Part shown: positions 27,899-35,911 of the stretch, in pieces
Position numbering within the stretch: position 1 is the first letter of the stretch
How the letters are laid out: every line of letters begins with the position of its first letter
Source of the DNA: Massilia litorea
GTDB taxonomy: Bacteria; Pseudomonadota; Gammaproteobacteria; Burkholderiales; Burkholderiaceae_D
Length of the DNA: 64,000 nucleotides
Reading direction: 5' to 3'
NCBI RefSeq assembly: GCF_015101885.1
Contig: NZ_CP062941.1
Coordinates: 3,348,001-3,412,000, forward strand
The notes under the pieces: model-generated
Databases searched by the model: none
Seen by the model: the letters and a program-made list of their open reading frames with translations, nothing else
What the model was told of the DNA's origin: nothing
Made by a program: the position numbers and the translations under genes

Positions 27899-29848
27899 AT
27901 GAAGCACGACGCACACAGCGCGCAGGTGAGCGCATCGCCGGCCGCCCTGTGGGAAGAAGCGACGCGCCTGATCGAGGCCGGCGAATTGCGCCGCCTGTCG
28001 CTCGCCTTTGCGCGCTTCGTCGATTCGCTCGGGCCCGTCGCGCCTCCGGTGCTGCTGGCGGCGCTGGTGCTGTCGGAACTCGAAGGGCATGGCCACAGCT
28101 GCCTGCAGATCGCCGACCTGGCGCACGATCCGGCGGCTCTCCTCGGCTGGACCCGGGAGGGCTGGCAGGCGCTGGCGGGAACGGTGGCGCCGCTGCCGAA
28201 GAACGCGAAAGCCTGGGCCGCGCAGCTGGCCGCCTGCGAGCAGGTATGGCAGGTCGAGGAATTCGACTACGGCGCGCCGCTCGTCTTCGACGGCGAGCGC
28301 CTGTACCTGCGCCGTTACTGGCGCGACGAAACCCTGGTGGCGAACAGCATCCGCGCGCGCGCCGCCGCCAGCCACCCGGTCGCGTCGCATGAGGTGCGCG
28401 GCTGGCTCGACCTGCTGTTCGCCTCGCAGCGGGCCCAGGAAAAGCCGGACTGGCAAAAACTGGCCTGCGCCGTCGCCCTGCGCGGCTCGGTCGCGATCAT
28501 CACCGGCGGCCCGGGTACCGGTAAAACCTATACCGTGGCGCGCCTGCTGGCGCTGCTGTTCGCGGTCGCCCCCGACGCCGCCCGGCAGCGCATCGCCCTG
28601 GCCGCGCCGACCGGGAAAGCCGCCGCGCGCCTGAAGCAGTCGATCGACAAGGCCCTGAACGAACTGGCCGAGCGCGTCGGCGACAAGCTGAAGCTGCGTG
28701 AACTCACTGGCCGCATGGGCGCCGCGCGCACCCTGCACAGCTTGTTGGGTGCGCGTCCCGACAGCCGCGCCTTTGCCCACCATGCCGGCAACCCGCTCGA
28801 CGTCGACGTCCTGATCGTCGACGAAGCCTCGATGGTGCACCTGGAGATGATGGCGAGCCTGCTCGATGCCTTGCCGCCCGGCGCGACCCTGATCCTGCTC
28901 GGCGACAAGGACCAGTTGGCCTCGGTGGAAGCGGGCGCCGTGCTGGGCGACCTGTGCCACGATGCCCAGGCCGGCGGCTACAGCGCGCACACCGCGGCCT
29001 ATGTGCTGGCGGCCAGCGGCGAGGAACTGCCTCCGGCCTACCTGGGCAGCGCCGGACCGCTGGCCCAGCAAACGGTCATGCTGCGCCACAGCCGCCGTTT
29101 CGGCGGCCCGATCGGGCAGCTGGCGCTGGCCGTCAACGCGGGCGAGGCGCCGGCCGCCGAAGCCGTGCTGCGCGGCGGTGGCGAAGGTGCGCTGCGCTGG
29201 ATCGAAGGCGCGCACCAGCACCAGGTGGTGAGCCTGGCGCTGGCGGGCTACCAGCCCTACCTGGAACTGCTGCGCGCGGGACCGGCGGGCGGGCATGAGG
29301 ACTGGGTACGCGCGGTGCTGCAGCGCTTCGAAGCCTTCCGCATCCTGTGCGCGGTGCGCGAAGGGGAGTGGGGCGTGTCCGGCCTGAACACGGCGATCGA
29401 GGCCAGCCTGCAGGCGGCGGGCCTGCTGCGGCGCACGGGGGAATGGTATGTCGGGCGCCCGGTCATGGTCACCCGCAACGACTACGGCACCCGCGTCTTC
29501 AACGGCGATATCGGCCTGACCCTGGGCGACCCGGCCCGTCCCGGCTCGCTGCGCGTCTACTTCCTCGAAGGCGACGAAGTGCGCAGCGTGCTGGCGACGC
29601 GCCTGAGGAGCGTCGAGACCGCGTATGCGATGACGGTGCACAAATCGCAGGGTTCCGAGTTCCGCCACACGGTACTGGTGCTGCCCGAGGACCGCCACGG
29701 CATCCTGACGCGCGAGCTGGTCTACACGGGCATCACGCGTGCCAGCGCCGAGTTCACGCTGGTGACGCCGAATGGGACGGTGCTGGCGGAGGCGGTCGCG
29801 CGGCGCACGCACCGGGCGAGTGGCTTGCGGCACCTGATCGAGCGGTAG
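27899..29848 (+). CDS. recD: RecD, exodeoxyribonuclease V alpha subunit
   Basis: 649 residues. The helicase Walker A is AIITGGPGTGKTYTVARLLA (residues 203-210 form the P-loop), Walker B is VDVLIVDEASMVHLEMM, then ILLGDKDQLASVEAGAVLGD, and the C-terminal UvrD-like motif is AYAMTVHKSQGSEFRHTVLV. RecD is the 5'-to-3' motor of RecBCD. GGGAGG stands 8 bp ahead of the ATG at 27899, 4 bp after the recB stop. The order recC-recB-recD lacks the ptr gene found between recC and recB in E. coli. Confidence 0.97.
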   Translation: MKHDAHSAQVSASPAALWEEATRLIEAGELRRLSLAFARFVDSLGPVAPPVLLAALVLSELEGHGHSCLQIADLAHDPAALLGWTREGWQALAGTVAPLPKNAKAWAAQLAACEQVWQVEEFDYGAPLVFDGERLYLRRYWRDETLVANSIRARAAASHPVASHEVRGWLDLLFASQRAQEKPDWQKLACAVALRGSVAIITGGPGTGKTYTVARLLALLFAVAPDAARQRIALAAPTGKAAARLKQSIDKALNELAERVGDKLKLRELTGRMGAARTLHSLLGARPDSRAFAHHAGNPLDVDVLIVDEASMVHLEMMASLLDALPPGATLILLGDKDQLASVEAGAVLGDLCHDAQAGGYSAHTAAYVLAASGEELPPAYLGSAGPLAQQTVMLRHSRRFGGPIGQLALAVNAGEAPAAEAVLRGGGEGALRWIEGAHQHQVVSLALAGYQPYLELLRAGPAGGHEDWVRAVLQRFEAFRILCAVREGEWGVSGLNTAIEASLQAAGLLRRTGEWYVGRPVMVTRNDYGTRVFNGDIGLTLGDPARPGSLRVYFLEGDEVRSVLATRLRSVETAYAMTVHKSQGSEFRHTVLVLPEDRHGILTRELVYTGITRASAEFTLVTPNGTVLAEAVARRTHRASGLRHLIER

Positions 29849-29865
29849 CGCAGCAAACTCGCTTC

Positions 29866-30129
29866 TTACTCTCTAAGACCCTTGCGGACTACTTCGTCGA
29901 CCAGCTGGTTCATGTCGACCCCACGCTCCTTCGCCAGCGCCTGCAAGCGCCCCACCAGCTCCCCATTGAGCTTGACCGCAAACGGCACCAGTCCCAGCGC
30001 GCGGTCGCGTTCGCGCTGTTCGCGCTTGTCGACGGGCGCGGAGGCAGCCGCGCCGAAGGCGGCATTGCGCGCGCCCATCTGGTTCATGATTTTCTTGGCG
30101 TCGCTTTTGGCGAGGTCGGTTTTTTTCAT
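29866..30129 (-). CDS. Small ribbon-helix-helix-like protein
   Basis: 87 residues. The basic N-terminus (KKTDLAKSDAKKIMNQMGAR) is followed by VPFAVKLNGELVGRLQALAK and ERGVDMNQLVDEVVRKGL, which looks like the beta-strand and two helices of a MetJ/Arc (RHH) DNA-binding domain. It may be a transcriptional regulator or an orphan antitoxin; no toxin gene is next to it. It is transcribed alone, convergent with recD (17 bp between). Coding quality is good, but the family was not identified with certainty. Confidence 0.65.
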   Translation of the reverse strand: MKKTDLAKSDAKKIMNQMGARNAAFGAAASAPVDKREQRERDRALGLVPFAVKLNGELVGRLQALAKERGVDMNQLVDEVVRKGLRE

Positions 30130-30371
30130 TGCATGCTTTCACAGGTTGGTCGATCCGCATTCTACCCGCGATGGCGGCGAGGCAGCGCCGGCTCGGCAGC
30201 GTGCCCCGCATATGCACTGGCGTGATAACAGTCCCGTAGCGCTAATGATGAGCTCGATGGGAGACATATGGCTTTCTTATGTCGGAAATCCAAAAGCGAA
30301 ATTGGATTTATATCTTGCTGGAGCGTAAGCTTCAACCATCGACACAGGTCAACGAATTCACAGGAGCGCAT

Positions 30372-30512
30372 ATGAACACGATCGCCATCACTTCCCCGGC
30401 CCCGGCCAAAGCCAGCTTCCGCGACATGCTGCGCCGTTTCGGCGCCGAGTTGCGCCGCGCCTTCGAGCTGTCGGGTGCTCCCTACGTGGACGGCCCGATG
30501 CCGCCGCTGTAA
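30372..30512 (+). CDS. 46-residue small protein of unknown function
   Basis: A short frame encoding MNTIAITSPAPAKASFRDML, then RRFGAELRRAFELSGAPYVD and GPMPPL. It has a strong AGGAG 5 bp before the ATG at 30372 and a rho-independent terminator 28 bp after its stop, so it looks like a stand-alone expressed unit. The middle can form an amphipathic basic helix (RDMLRRFGAELRRAFEL). No family was recognised. An in-frame extension to an ATG at 30279 is possible but lacks a ribosome-binding site. Confidence 0.6.
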   Translation: MNTIAITSPAPAKASFRDMLRRFGAELRRAFELSGAPYVDGPMPPL

Positions 30513-30540
30513 GCAGGCAAGCGCAGTCCGCTGGAATACG

Positions 30541-30570
30541 AAAGCCCCGCCGATGCGGGGCTTTGCTTTT
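30541..30570 (+). terminator. Rho-independent terminator after the small protein gene
   Basis: AAAGCCCCGC (30541-30550) pairs with GCGGGGCTTT (30555-30564) around CGAT, then GCTTTT. Confidence 0.85.
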
Positions 30571-30594
30571 GGCGGACCGCATCGCAACGGGCAT

Positions 30595-30630
30595 AAAAAA
30601 AGGGATCCCAGCCTGCGGAGATCCCTTTTT
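30595..30630 (-). terminator. Bidirectional-type terminator downstream of the PBP7 gene
   Basis: AAAAAGGGATC (30597-30607) pairs with GATCCCTTTTT (30620-30630). A-runs and T-runs flank both sides, so it can end transcripts from either strand. It lies 33 bp past the stop of the minus-strand endopeptidase gene. Confidence 0.75.
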
Positions 30631-30663
30631 ATCAGTCAAGTGGCCGGCTCGCGGCCCCTGCCG

Positions 30664-31629
30664 TCAGTTGCGGCGCTTGCGCAACACGACGACCTTCTTT
30701 TTGATCGGCACGACCTTCGCCTTGGCGCGGACGGTCGCTCTCGCTTTCACGACGCGGCCGCTGCCGGCGGTGATGCGCGGGCCGCCAGTGCTGGCTTTCA
30801 TCGGGCCACTGGCACGCGCCACGCGGCCGCTCGTTGCTTCTTCGCCCGCGAGGTAGCGGCGGATGTTGAGCGCGTCGAGGATGCGCGCCGAGGAGGCGCC
30901 GGCGTTGAGCAGCACCATGGTCGCGTTCTTGCCGGCGGCCTTGATGTTCATGATCAGGCAGCGGCCCGCTTCCTGGGTGTAGCCGGTTTTCGACAGGCCG
31001 ATGTCCCAGCCCTTGGCGCCGACCAGGCGGTTGGTGTTGTGGAATTCGACTTCGCGGCTGTTGATGCTGACGAGGTTCTTGGCATCGGTCGTGCGGTCGG
31101 TGATTTCCTTGTAATGGGAAGCGGCCTGCGCCATCTTGACCAGGTCGGCCGCGGTCGAGCGATTGTTCGGCGACAGGCCGGTCGGCTCTTCGATCACGGT
31201 ATTGGTCATGCCGAGGGCGGCGATCTTGCGGCGCACGGCGGCCTTGAAGGCCAGCTGTCCGCCCGGATAGGTGCGCGCCAGCGAGGCCGCTGCGCGGTTG
31301 TCCGAGGACATCAGGGCCAGCTGCAGCACGTCGGCGCGCGGGATGCTGGCGCCGACCGGCACGCGCGAGGTGCTGTGCTTGAGGGTGTCGACGTCGCTGC
31401 GGTCGATCTCGATCAGCTCGTTCATGTCCTGCTTCGCGTCGAGGATGACCATCGCGGTCATCAGCTTGGTCAGCGAAGCGATCGGTACGATGGCGCCGGC
31501 GTTCTTTTCCAGCAATACCTTGCCGGTGTCGTCTTCAACCACCAGCACCGATTGCGAGCCGAACGGCACCGCGAATGCGGCAGCAGACGAGATCGACAAC
31601 AGGGCAGCGGCGAACAGTTTTTTGATCAT
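30664..31629 (-). CDS. pbpG: D-alanyl-D-alanine endopeptidase (PBP7/PbpG type)
   Basis: 321 residues. A signal peptide covers about 1-20, then a penicillin-binding S11 peptidase domain with all three active-site motifs: SLTK at 52-55 (nucleophile Ser52), SDN at 109-111 and KTG at 214-216 (LSKTGYT). It cuts cross-links in periplasmic peptidoglycan. The last 50 residues are unusual: a Lys/Arg-rich tail (VVKARATVRAKAKVVPIKKK) with no recognised fold, possibly a contact to anionic cell-wall polymer. It could also be called a DacA-like carboxypeptidase, but the short C-terminus without the DacA beta-domain favours PBP7. Confidence 0.88.
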   Translation of the reverse strand: MIKKLFAAALLSISSAAAFAVPFGSQSVLVVEDDTGKVLLEKNAGAIVPIASLTKLMTAMVILDAKQDMNELIEIDRSDVDTLKHSTSRVPVGASIPRADVLQLALMSSDNRAAASLARTYPGGQLAFKAAVRRKIAALGMTNTVIEEPTGLSPNNRSTAADLVKMAQAASHYKEITDRTTDAKNLVSINSREVEFHNTNRLVGAKGWDIGLSKTGYTQEAGRCLIMNIKAAGKNATMVLLNAGASSARILDALNIRRYLAGEEATSGRVARASGPMKASTGGPRITAGSGRVVKARATVRAKAKVVPIKKKVVVLRKRRN

Positions 31630-31796
31630 GGATGTCGGAATAGGTGTCGGGTTAGAGGCCAGGCGCCAGGGACGGCGCCGCGTTTCTGGCTATATTCTTG
31701 CTACAGGGCACACCGAAGTAGTGGAAGATAGCACCCGCGTTTCTTTGTGTCTATGGCGCACAGGCAAAAACGAGCTCAACTGTGATATTTAGTGAC

Positions 31797-31830
31797 AAAA
31801 AAGGCCCTGTGTAGTTACAGGGCCTTTGTA
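31797..31830 (-). terminator. Rho-independent terminator for the sulfate-binding protein gene
   Basis: AAGGCCCTGT (31801-31810) pairs with ACAGGGCCTT (31817-31826). On the minus strand it is followed by TTTTTT. It lies about 60 bp after the stop of the minus-strand gene. Confidence 0.85.
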
Positions 31831-31889
31831 GAGCGACAACTGGATTGTCCGATCAAAAAGAGAATGATCGTTTTTTCCGTACGCTTCGA

Positions 31890-32906
31890 TTATTTCGATT
31901 GGTAAATTTTATCGAACTCGCCGCCGTCGTCGAAGTGCACTTTCTGGGCATTGCGCCAGCCGCCAAACAGCTCGTCGACCGAGAACAGGGTGATCGGCTT
32001 GTAGTTGCCCGCGAACTTCTTCATCACCGCTTCATTACGCACGCGCAGGAAGTGCTTGGCGCCGATTTCCTGGCCGGCCGGCGTGTACAGGAAGTTCAGG
32101 TAAGCCGTCGCCTGCTTGCGCACGCCGCGGCGGTCGACCACCTTGTCGACCACGGCCACCGGCGACTCGGCCAGGATCGACACGGTCGGGTAGACGACTT
32201 CGAAGTTGTCGCCGAACTCGGCACGCACCATGCTCACTTCGTTTTCAAAAGTCACCAGGGCGTCGCCGATCTGGCGCTGGGTGAAGGTGGTGGTCGCGGC
32301 GCGGCCGCCGGCGTCGAGGATCGGTACGTTCTTGAAGATGCGGCCGACCAGGTCACGCGCCTGCGCTTCGGTGCCGCCCTTTTTCTTCAGCACCGAGCCC
32401 CAGGCCGCCAGGTAGGTGTAGCGGCCATTGCCTGCGGTCTTGGGATTCGGGATGATGACCTGGACCCCCGGCTTGGCCAGGTCGTCCCAGTTCTTGATGC
32501 CCTTCGGATTGCCTTTACGGACCAGGAACACCATGGTCGAGTAGTAGGGCGCCGCATTGTTCGGGAACTTCTTCGCCCAGTCCTTCGTCACGAGGCCGCG
32601 GTCGGCCAGCATGTCGATGTCGTTGGCCTGGTTCATCGTCACCACCGACGCTTCCAGGCCGTCGGCCACGGCGCGCGCCTGCTTGCTCGAGCCGCCGTGC
32701 GACTGCTTGATGGTCACGGTTTCGCCGGTGCTCTTTTTCCAGCTCTCGATGAAGGCCGGGTTGACGTCCTTGTACAACTCGCGCGCCACGTCGTAGGACA
32801 CGTTCAGCAGCTCGACCTCGGCCGCGCTTGCCGAGAAGGGCAGCGCAGCGCCGACGGCCAGCGCGAGGATCCAGCGACGCAGGGAATTGACGGGAGTATG
32901 TGGCAT
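31890..32906 (-). CDS. sbp: Periplasmic sulfate-binding protein
   Basis: 338 residues. A signal peptide (about 1-28, ILALAVGAALPFSASA) is followed by the mature start AEVELLNVSYDVARELYKDV, the family hallmark of Sbp/CysP. QSHGGSSKQARAVADGLEAS contributes oxyanion-binding residues. PNPKTAGNGRYTYLAAWGS is also diagnostic. It would deliver sulfate (or thiosulfate) to a CysTWA-type transporter, but no permease or ATPase gene is adjacent. It is divergent from the GNAT gene across 223 bp that must hold its promoter; no regulator site was recognised. Confidence 0.93.
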   Translation of the reverse strand: MPHTPVNSLRRWILALAVGAALPFSASAAEVELLNVSYDVARELYKDVNPAFIESWKKSTGETVTIKQSHGGSSKQARAVADGLEASVVTMNQANDIDMLADRGLVTKDWAKKFPNNAAPYYSTMVFLVRKGNPKGIKNWDDLAKPGVQVIIPNPKTAGNGRYTYLAAWGSVLKKKGGTEAQARDLVGRIFKNVPILDAGGRAATTTFTQRQIGDALVTFENEVSMVRAEFGDNFEVVYPTVSILAESPVAVVDKVVDRRGVRKQATAYLNFLYTPAGQEIGAKHFLRVRNEAVMKKFAGNYKPITLFSVDELFGGWRNAQKVHFDDGGEFDKIYQSK

Positions 32907-33129
32907 ATTTTTCTCGCTCTTTCAATACAATGGGAACAGCGTGCATCTTCCATTTATTCGCAGCAAAACGGAAGAACAGTTTTCTCATATGCTTAGAGCC
33001 CTGGCGTGTATGCATGGCCTCGGGCAAGCTCGGCGGCTTTCGGTGTATAGTCCGGACATCGGCCACGACGTCAAAAGCGTTCCGGCGAGCAATAGAGTCA
33101 GTCATTACGAGTTACTGGGTAAGAAGTTC

Positions 33130-33654
33130 ATGGGTATCGACATTCGCAAAGCAGTGCCACACGACGCCGCCAACGCTTGCGCGCTGCTGCGCCGCTCGAT
33201 CGCGGAGGTCTGCGAGCCGGACCACCGCGGCCGGCCCGAAGTCCTCGATGCCTGGCTCGCCAACAAGACCCCGGAAACGATTGCAGCCTGGTTCGCTTCG
33301 CCGACCAACCACGCCATCGTCGCCGAGCGCGACGGGCAGTTGCTGGGCCTGGCCTTGCTGACCCAGGCCGGCAGGGTGGCCCTGTGCTATGTCGAACCGG
33401 GCGCCTTGCGGATCGGCGTCGGCCGCGCGCTGCTGGCCGCGGTCGAGGAACAGGCACGGGCCTGGAATATCCGCAAACTCAATCTGCACAGCCCGGAAAG
33501 CTGCGCCACGTTCTATGAACGCCATGGCTATGCGAACGCCGGCCTGGAAAAATCCTGCTTCGGGCTGGAGTGCAACCTGATGTGGAAACAGCTCGATGCC
33601 AAGCCCGAAGAGATGGACGCGAAGCGAAAACGTTTCTGTAACTGCAGTGAATAA
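33130..33654 (+). CDS. GNAT-family N-acetyltransferase
   Basis: 174 residues, single GNAT domain. IDIRKAVPHDAANACALLRR is the N-terminal strand-helix. LRIGVGRALLAAVEEQARAW is the acetyl-CoA-binding loop and helix (the usual Q/R-x-x-G-x-G/A is present as R-I-G-V-G-R). CATFYERHGYANAG is the C-terminal motif. The substrate is unknown. The ATG at 33130 follows TAAGAAG. A C-terminal run KRKRFCNCS is unusual and may be non-functional. It is transcribed away from sbp. Confidence 0.88.
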   Translation: MGIDIRKAVPHDAANACALLRRSIAEVCEPDHRGRPEVLDAWLANKTPETIAAWFASPTNHAIVAERDGQLLGLALLTQAGRVALCYVEPGALRIGVGRALLAAVEEQARAWNIRKLNLHSPESCATFYERHGYANAGLEKSCFGLECNLMWKQLDAKPEEMDAKRKRFCNCSE

Positions 33655-33724
33655 GCTACAAAACACGTCTTTTGTGCGGCATCTCGTTCAGTTATAGTAC
33701 GGCCTTCGCAAAGATGAGTGCCTT

Positions 33725-34366
33725 ATGCCTTCCCGCAGAGATTTCCTCCAACAGGGCATGCGCCTGTCCGCCCTAGGCGCAGTTGCCCCGATCCTCGTTA
33801 CCAATGCCAACGCCGCCCAGCAAGCCGCACCGGCGGACCTGACGCCGCCTCCCGACCTGTTCGACGCCCAGCTGCTCGACCTCGATTTCTGGGTCAAGCC
33901 GCGCACGCTGTCGGTGACGCGCCCGCAAAGCGGCGAACGCGCCAGGCTGCTGTACTGGAAGGACGGCGAAGTGATCGACTCCGCCTACCAGGAACTGTGC
34001 CACCTGCTGCGCGACGTGAACGGCCGCGCCACCGCGCCCATCGACCCCAAGCTGCTCGAAATGCTGTGGGGCACGCAGGCCTTCATCGCCCGCTACGGCA
34101 TGGAACAGCCGCTCGAGATCCTGTCCGGCTACCGCACGCCGGCCTCGAACGCGCGCCTGCAGGAGCAGGGCATCCCGGCCGCGCGCAAGTCGCTGCACAT
34201 GTCGGGCAAGGCCGCCGACATCCGGATTGCCAGCCTGACCGAGGAGGTGTTGGGTGGCCTGATCCGCAGCTTTGGCCAGGGTGGCGTCGGCTATTACTAC
34301 CGTTCCGGCCCGAAAGGCGGCTGGATCCACGCGGATACCGGCCTGAACCGCACCTGGAAAGGCTGA
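33725..34366 (+). CDS. Tat-exported DUF882 (YcbK-like) M15-type peptidase family protein
   Basis: 213 residues. The N-terminus RRDFLQQGMRLSALGAVAPI matches a twin-arginine signal (S-R-R-x-F-L), implying export of a folded protein. The DUF882 domain keeps the zinc-site pattern of D-Ala-D-Ala carboxypeptidase-like M15 proteins: LSGYRTPASN, SLHMSGKAADIRI (His and Asp) and GWIHADTG (His). E. coli YcbK/MepK is an endopeptidase of peptidoglycan cross-links, so cell-wall cutting is a fair inference. A small hairpin (TTGATAGGGTATCAA, 34373-34387) follows. Confidence 0.88.
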   Translation: MPSRRDFLQQGMRLSALGAVAPILVTNANAAQQAAPADLTPPPDLFDAQLLDLDFWVKPRTLSVTRPQSGERARLLYWKDGEVIDSAYQELCHLLRDVNGRATAPIDPKLLEMLWGTQAFIARYGMEQPLEILSGYRTPASNARLQEQGIPAARKSLHMSGKAADIRIASLTEEVLGGLIRSFGQGGVGYYYRSGPKGGWIHADTGLNRTWKG

Positions 34367-34480
34367 CAAGGTTGATAGGGTATCAAGCGCCCTCCTGACG
34401 CCAGTTTTTGCTATCGTGAGATCTGGAGCGGCAGTGCGTTGACTGCCGCTCGAGCGTCGGATCTTTTCGAGGAGAACGCT

Positions 34481-34774
34481 ATGGCAACGATGAACGCACC
34501 AACGATGGATCGCCGAACCAACCCCGAACGCCGCAGCGCCATGCGCGAGGGCAGCCGCTCGGCCATGTCGGCGCTCGATTACCTGGCGATGGCCCTGCTC
34601 ATCATCGGCGGCCTGAACTGGGCGCTGGTGGGGCTGTTCGAAGTGGACATGGTCGCCACCATCTTCGGCCCCGGCAGCCCGGCGGCGCGCCTGGTGTATG
34701 TACTGGTCGGCCTGGCCGCCCTGTACTCGATCTATACCGCGGCGAAGATGGCCGGGGCGAAGCGCCATCACTAA
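34481..34774 (+). CDS. DUF378 small membrane protein
   Basis: 97 residues. A hydrophilic N-terminal 30 residues (RRTNPERRSAMREGSR) is followed by two membrane helices: SALDYLAMALLIIGGLNWAL and LVYVLVGLAALYSIYT. The motif IGGLNWALVGLFEVDMVATI is typical of DUF378. The function of the family is unknown. GGAGAA is 5 bp before the ATG. The next gene starts 19 bp later, so the two may form a small operon. Confidence 0.85.
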   Translation: MATMNAPTMDRRTNPERRSAMREGSRSAMSALDYLAMALLIIGGLNWALVGLFEVDMVATIFGPGSPAARLVYVLVGLAALYSIYTAAKMAGAKRHH

Positions 34775-34793
34775 GCCCCATGCCAACCAGGCC

Positions 34794-35255
34794 GTGCGCG
34801 TCGGGCTGATCTCCGACACGCATGGGTTGCTGCGCCCCGAGGCACTCGCCTTTCTCGCGGGCTGCGACCATATTGTCCATGGCGGCGACATCGGCAACGC
34901 GGCCATCCTGGAACGCCTGGCGCAGATCGCGCCGCTCACTGTCGTGCGCGGCAACAACGACCGCGAGGCCTGGGCACGCACGATACCCGTCACCGCCACG
35001 CTGCAGGTGGGGCCGATTTCCCTGTACGCGATCCACGACCTGAAGGAGCTCGACATCGATCCGGCGGCCTGCGGCGTGCGCGTGGTGGTCTCGGGCCACT
35101 CGCACAAGCCGGCCTGCGCCGAGCGCAACGGGGTCCTCTACCTGAATCCCGGCAGTGCCGGGCGGCGCCGCTTCTCGCTGCCGGTTTCGGCCGCTGAACT
35201 CGTCATCGAGGACGGCAGGGTCCGACCGCGCATCGTTACCCTGGTCGCGTCCTAG
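34794..35255 (+). CDS. YfcE/MJ0936-type metallophosphoesterase
   Basis: 153 residues. The metal-binding motifs of the calcineurin-like fold occur in order: ISDTHG (D-x-H), HGGDIGN (GD), RGNNDRE (GNxD), a histidine in AIHDLKE and SGHSHKP (GHxH), then YLNPGSAG. It is probably a cytosolic phosphodiesterase. The only in-frame start near the N-terminus is the GTG at 34794, which gives RVGLISDTHG as the first residues. It follows the DUF378 gene closely. Confidence 0.88.
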   Translation: MRVGLISDTHGLLRPEALAFLAGCDHIVHGGDIGNAAILERLAQIAPLTVVRGNNDREAWARTIPVTATLQVGPISLYAIHDLKELDIDPAACGVRVVVSGHSHKPACAERNGVLYLNPGSAGRRRFSLPVSAAELVIEDGRVRPRIVTLVAS

Positions 35256-35323
35256 TGCGCCATGTACGTCCACCCCGAAATGCCGTAGGATAGCTCCTTT
35301 GCCGTTGATCTTTTTCGCCTCCG

Positions 35324-35731
35324 ATGACCGCTCCACTTGATACGCCTCCACGCTTCCGTCCCCGTCCCTGGATCCACCTCGAAACGCCGCAGGACGTCGA
35401 ACTCTGGATCGCGGAGCACGACCAGGCTCTGCAGGACCTGATCAAGCCCCAGGAAACCGGCTACGGCGTCTGCTTCACGCTGGCCGAAGGCGGCAACATC
35501 TACCTGCAGACGCATGAAGACGCCATCCAGCTCGACGTCGACGACGAGGCCAGCTGGGTTGCGCCCCTGATCGTGGCCGCCACCGGCGCCGAGATCCCGC
35601 GCGGTTCCTACTGGCTGCTGCCGGCCGACCGGCTGGTCCAGCTCGTCATCGGGCTGTCGAGCCTGGTCGCCAGCACGACCCTGGTCGTCGGCCACCGCTT
35701 CGGCTCGCGCGGGCAAGCGCAGGCCTACTGA
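35324..35731 (+). CDS. Conserved-looking hypothetical protein
   Basis: 135 residues, not recognised. It starts with a Pro/Arg-rich segment (TPPRFRPRPWIHLETPQDVE), then a mixed alpha/beta region with many acidic residues (THEDAIQLDVDDEASW) and a mildly hydrophobic C-terminal stretch (LVIGLSSLVASTTLVVGHRF) that is probably buried rather than membrane-spanning. Codon use matches the neighbours. No obvious Shine-Dalgarno. The stop codon is 7 bp before a 98-bp inverted-repeat structure. Confidence 0.6.
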   Translation: MTAPLDTPPRFRPRPWIHLETPQDVELWIAEHDQALQDLIKPQETGYGVCFTLAEGGNIYLQTHEDAIQLDVDDEASWVAPLIVAATGAEIPRGSYWLLPADRLVQLVIGLSSLVASTTLVVGHRFGSRGQAQAY

Positions 35732-35738
35732 AATATCC

Positions 35739-35836
35739 TGGCGCTGTTCGCGTTAAGTGTGGAAAGTGTGGAGCTCCGCTCGTCGTGCGGGTCACGGCTG
35801 TTCAAAGCGAGCCCACACTTAACGAGAACAGCGCCA
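35739..35836. repeat. 98-bp element with 24-bp terminal inverted repeats
   Basis: Left arm TGGCGCTGTTCGCGTTAAGT+GTGG (35739-35762) and right arm (35813-35836) match as an inverted repeat at 23 of 24 positions around a 50-bp centre. No T-tract follows, so it is not a standard terminator. If the ends are taken as GG...CC, the flanking 8-mers AATATCCT and ACTATCTT agree at 6 of 8 positions, which could be a decayed target duplication. A MITE or IS remnant is possible. Confidence 0.65.
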
Positions 35837-35911
35837 CTATCTTTCCCTCGCCCGGCGGCGCGCTTTTCGGTTATAAAAGCAACATTCGCTTTTTAACGGA
35901 GAGCAACCCCG

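Noticed and set aside
24071..29833. Minus-strand open frame of about 1900 codons opposite recB-recD
   Set aside because: Antisense shadow. It has no recognisable domain and lies across three genes whose motifs are unambiguous.
29866..30512. Possible toxin-antitoxin pair of the RHH-like protein and the 46-residue protein
   Set aside because: They lie on opposite strands 240 bp apart and the small protein has no toxin features; the small gene also has its own signals.
34373..34387. Hairpin TTGATAGGGTATCAA after the DUF882 gene considered as a terminator
   Set aside because: The stem is short and AT-rich and no T-run follows.
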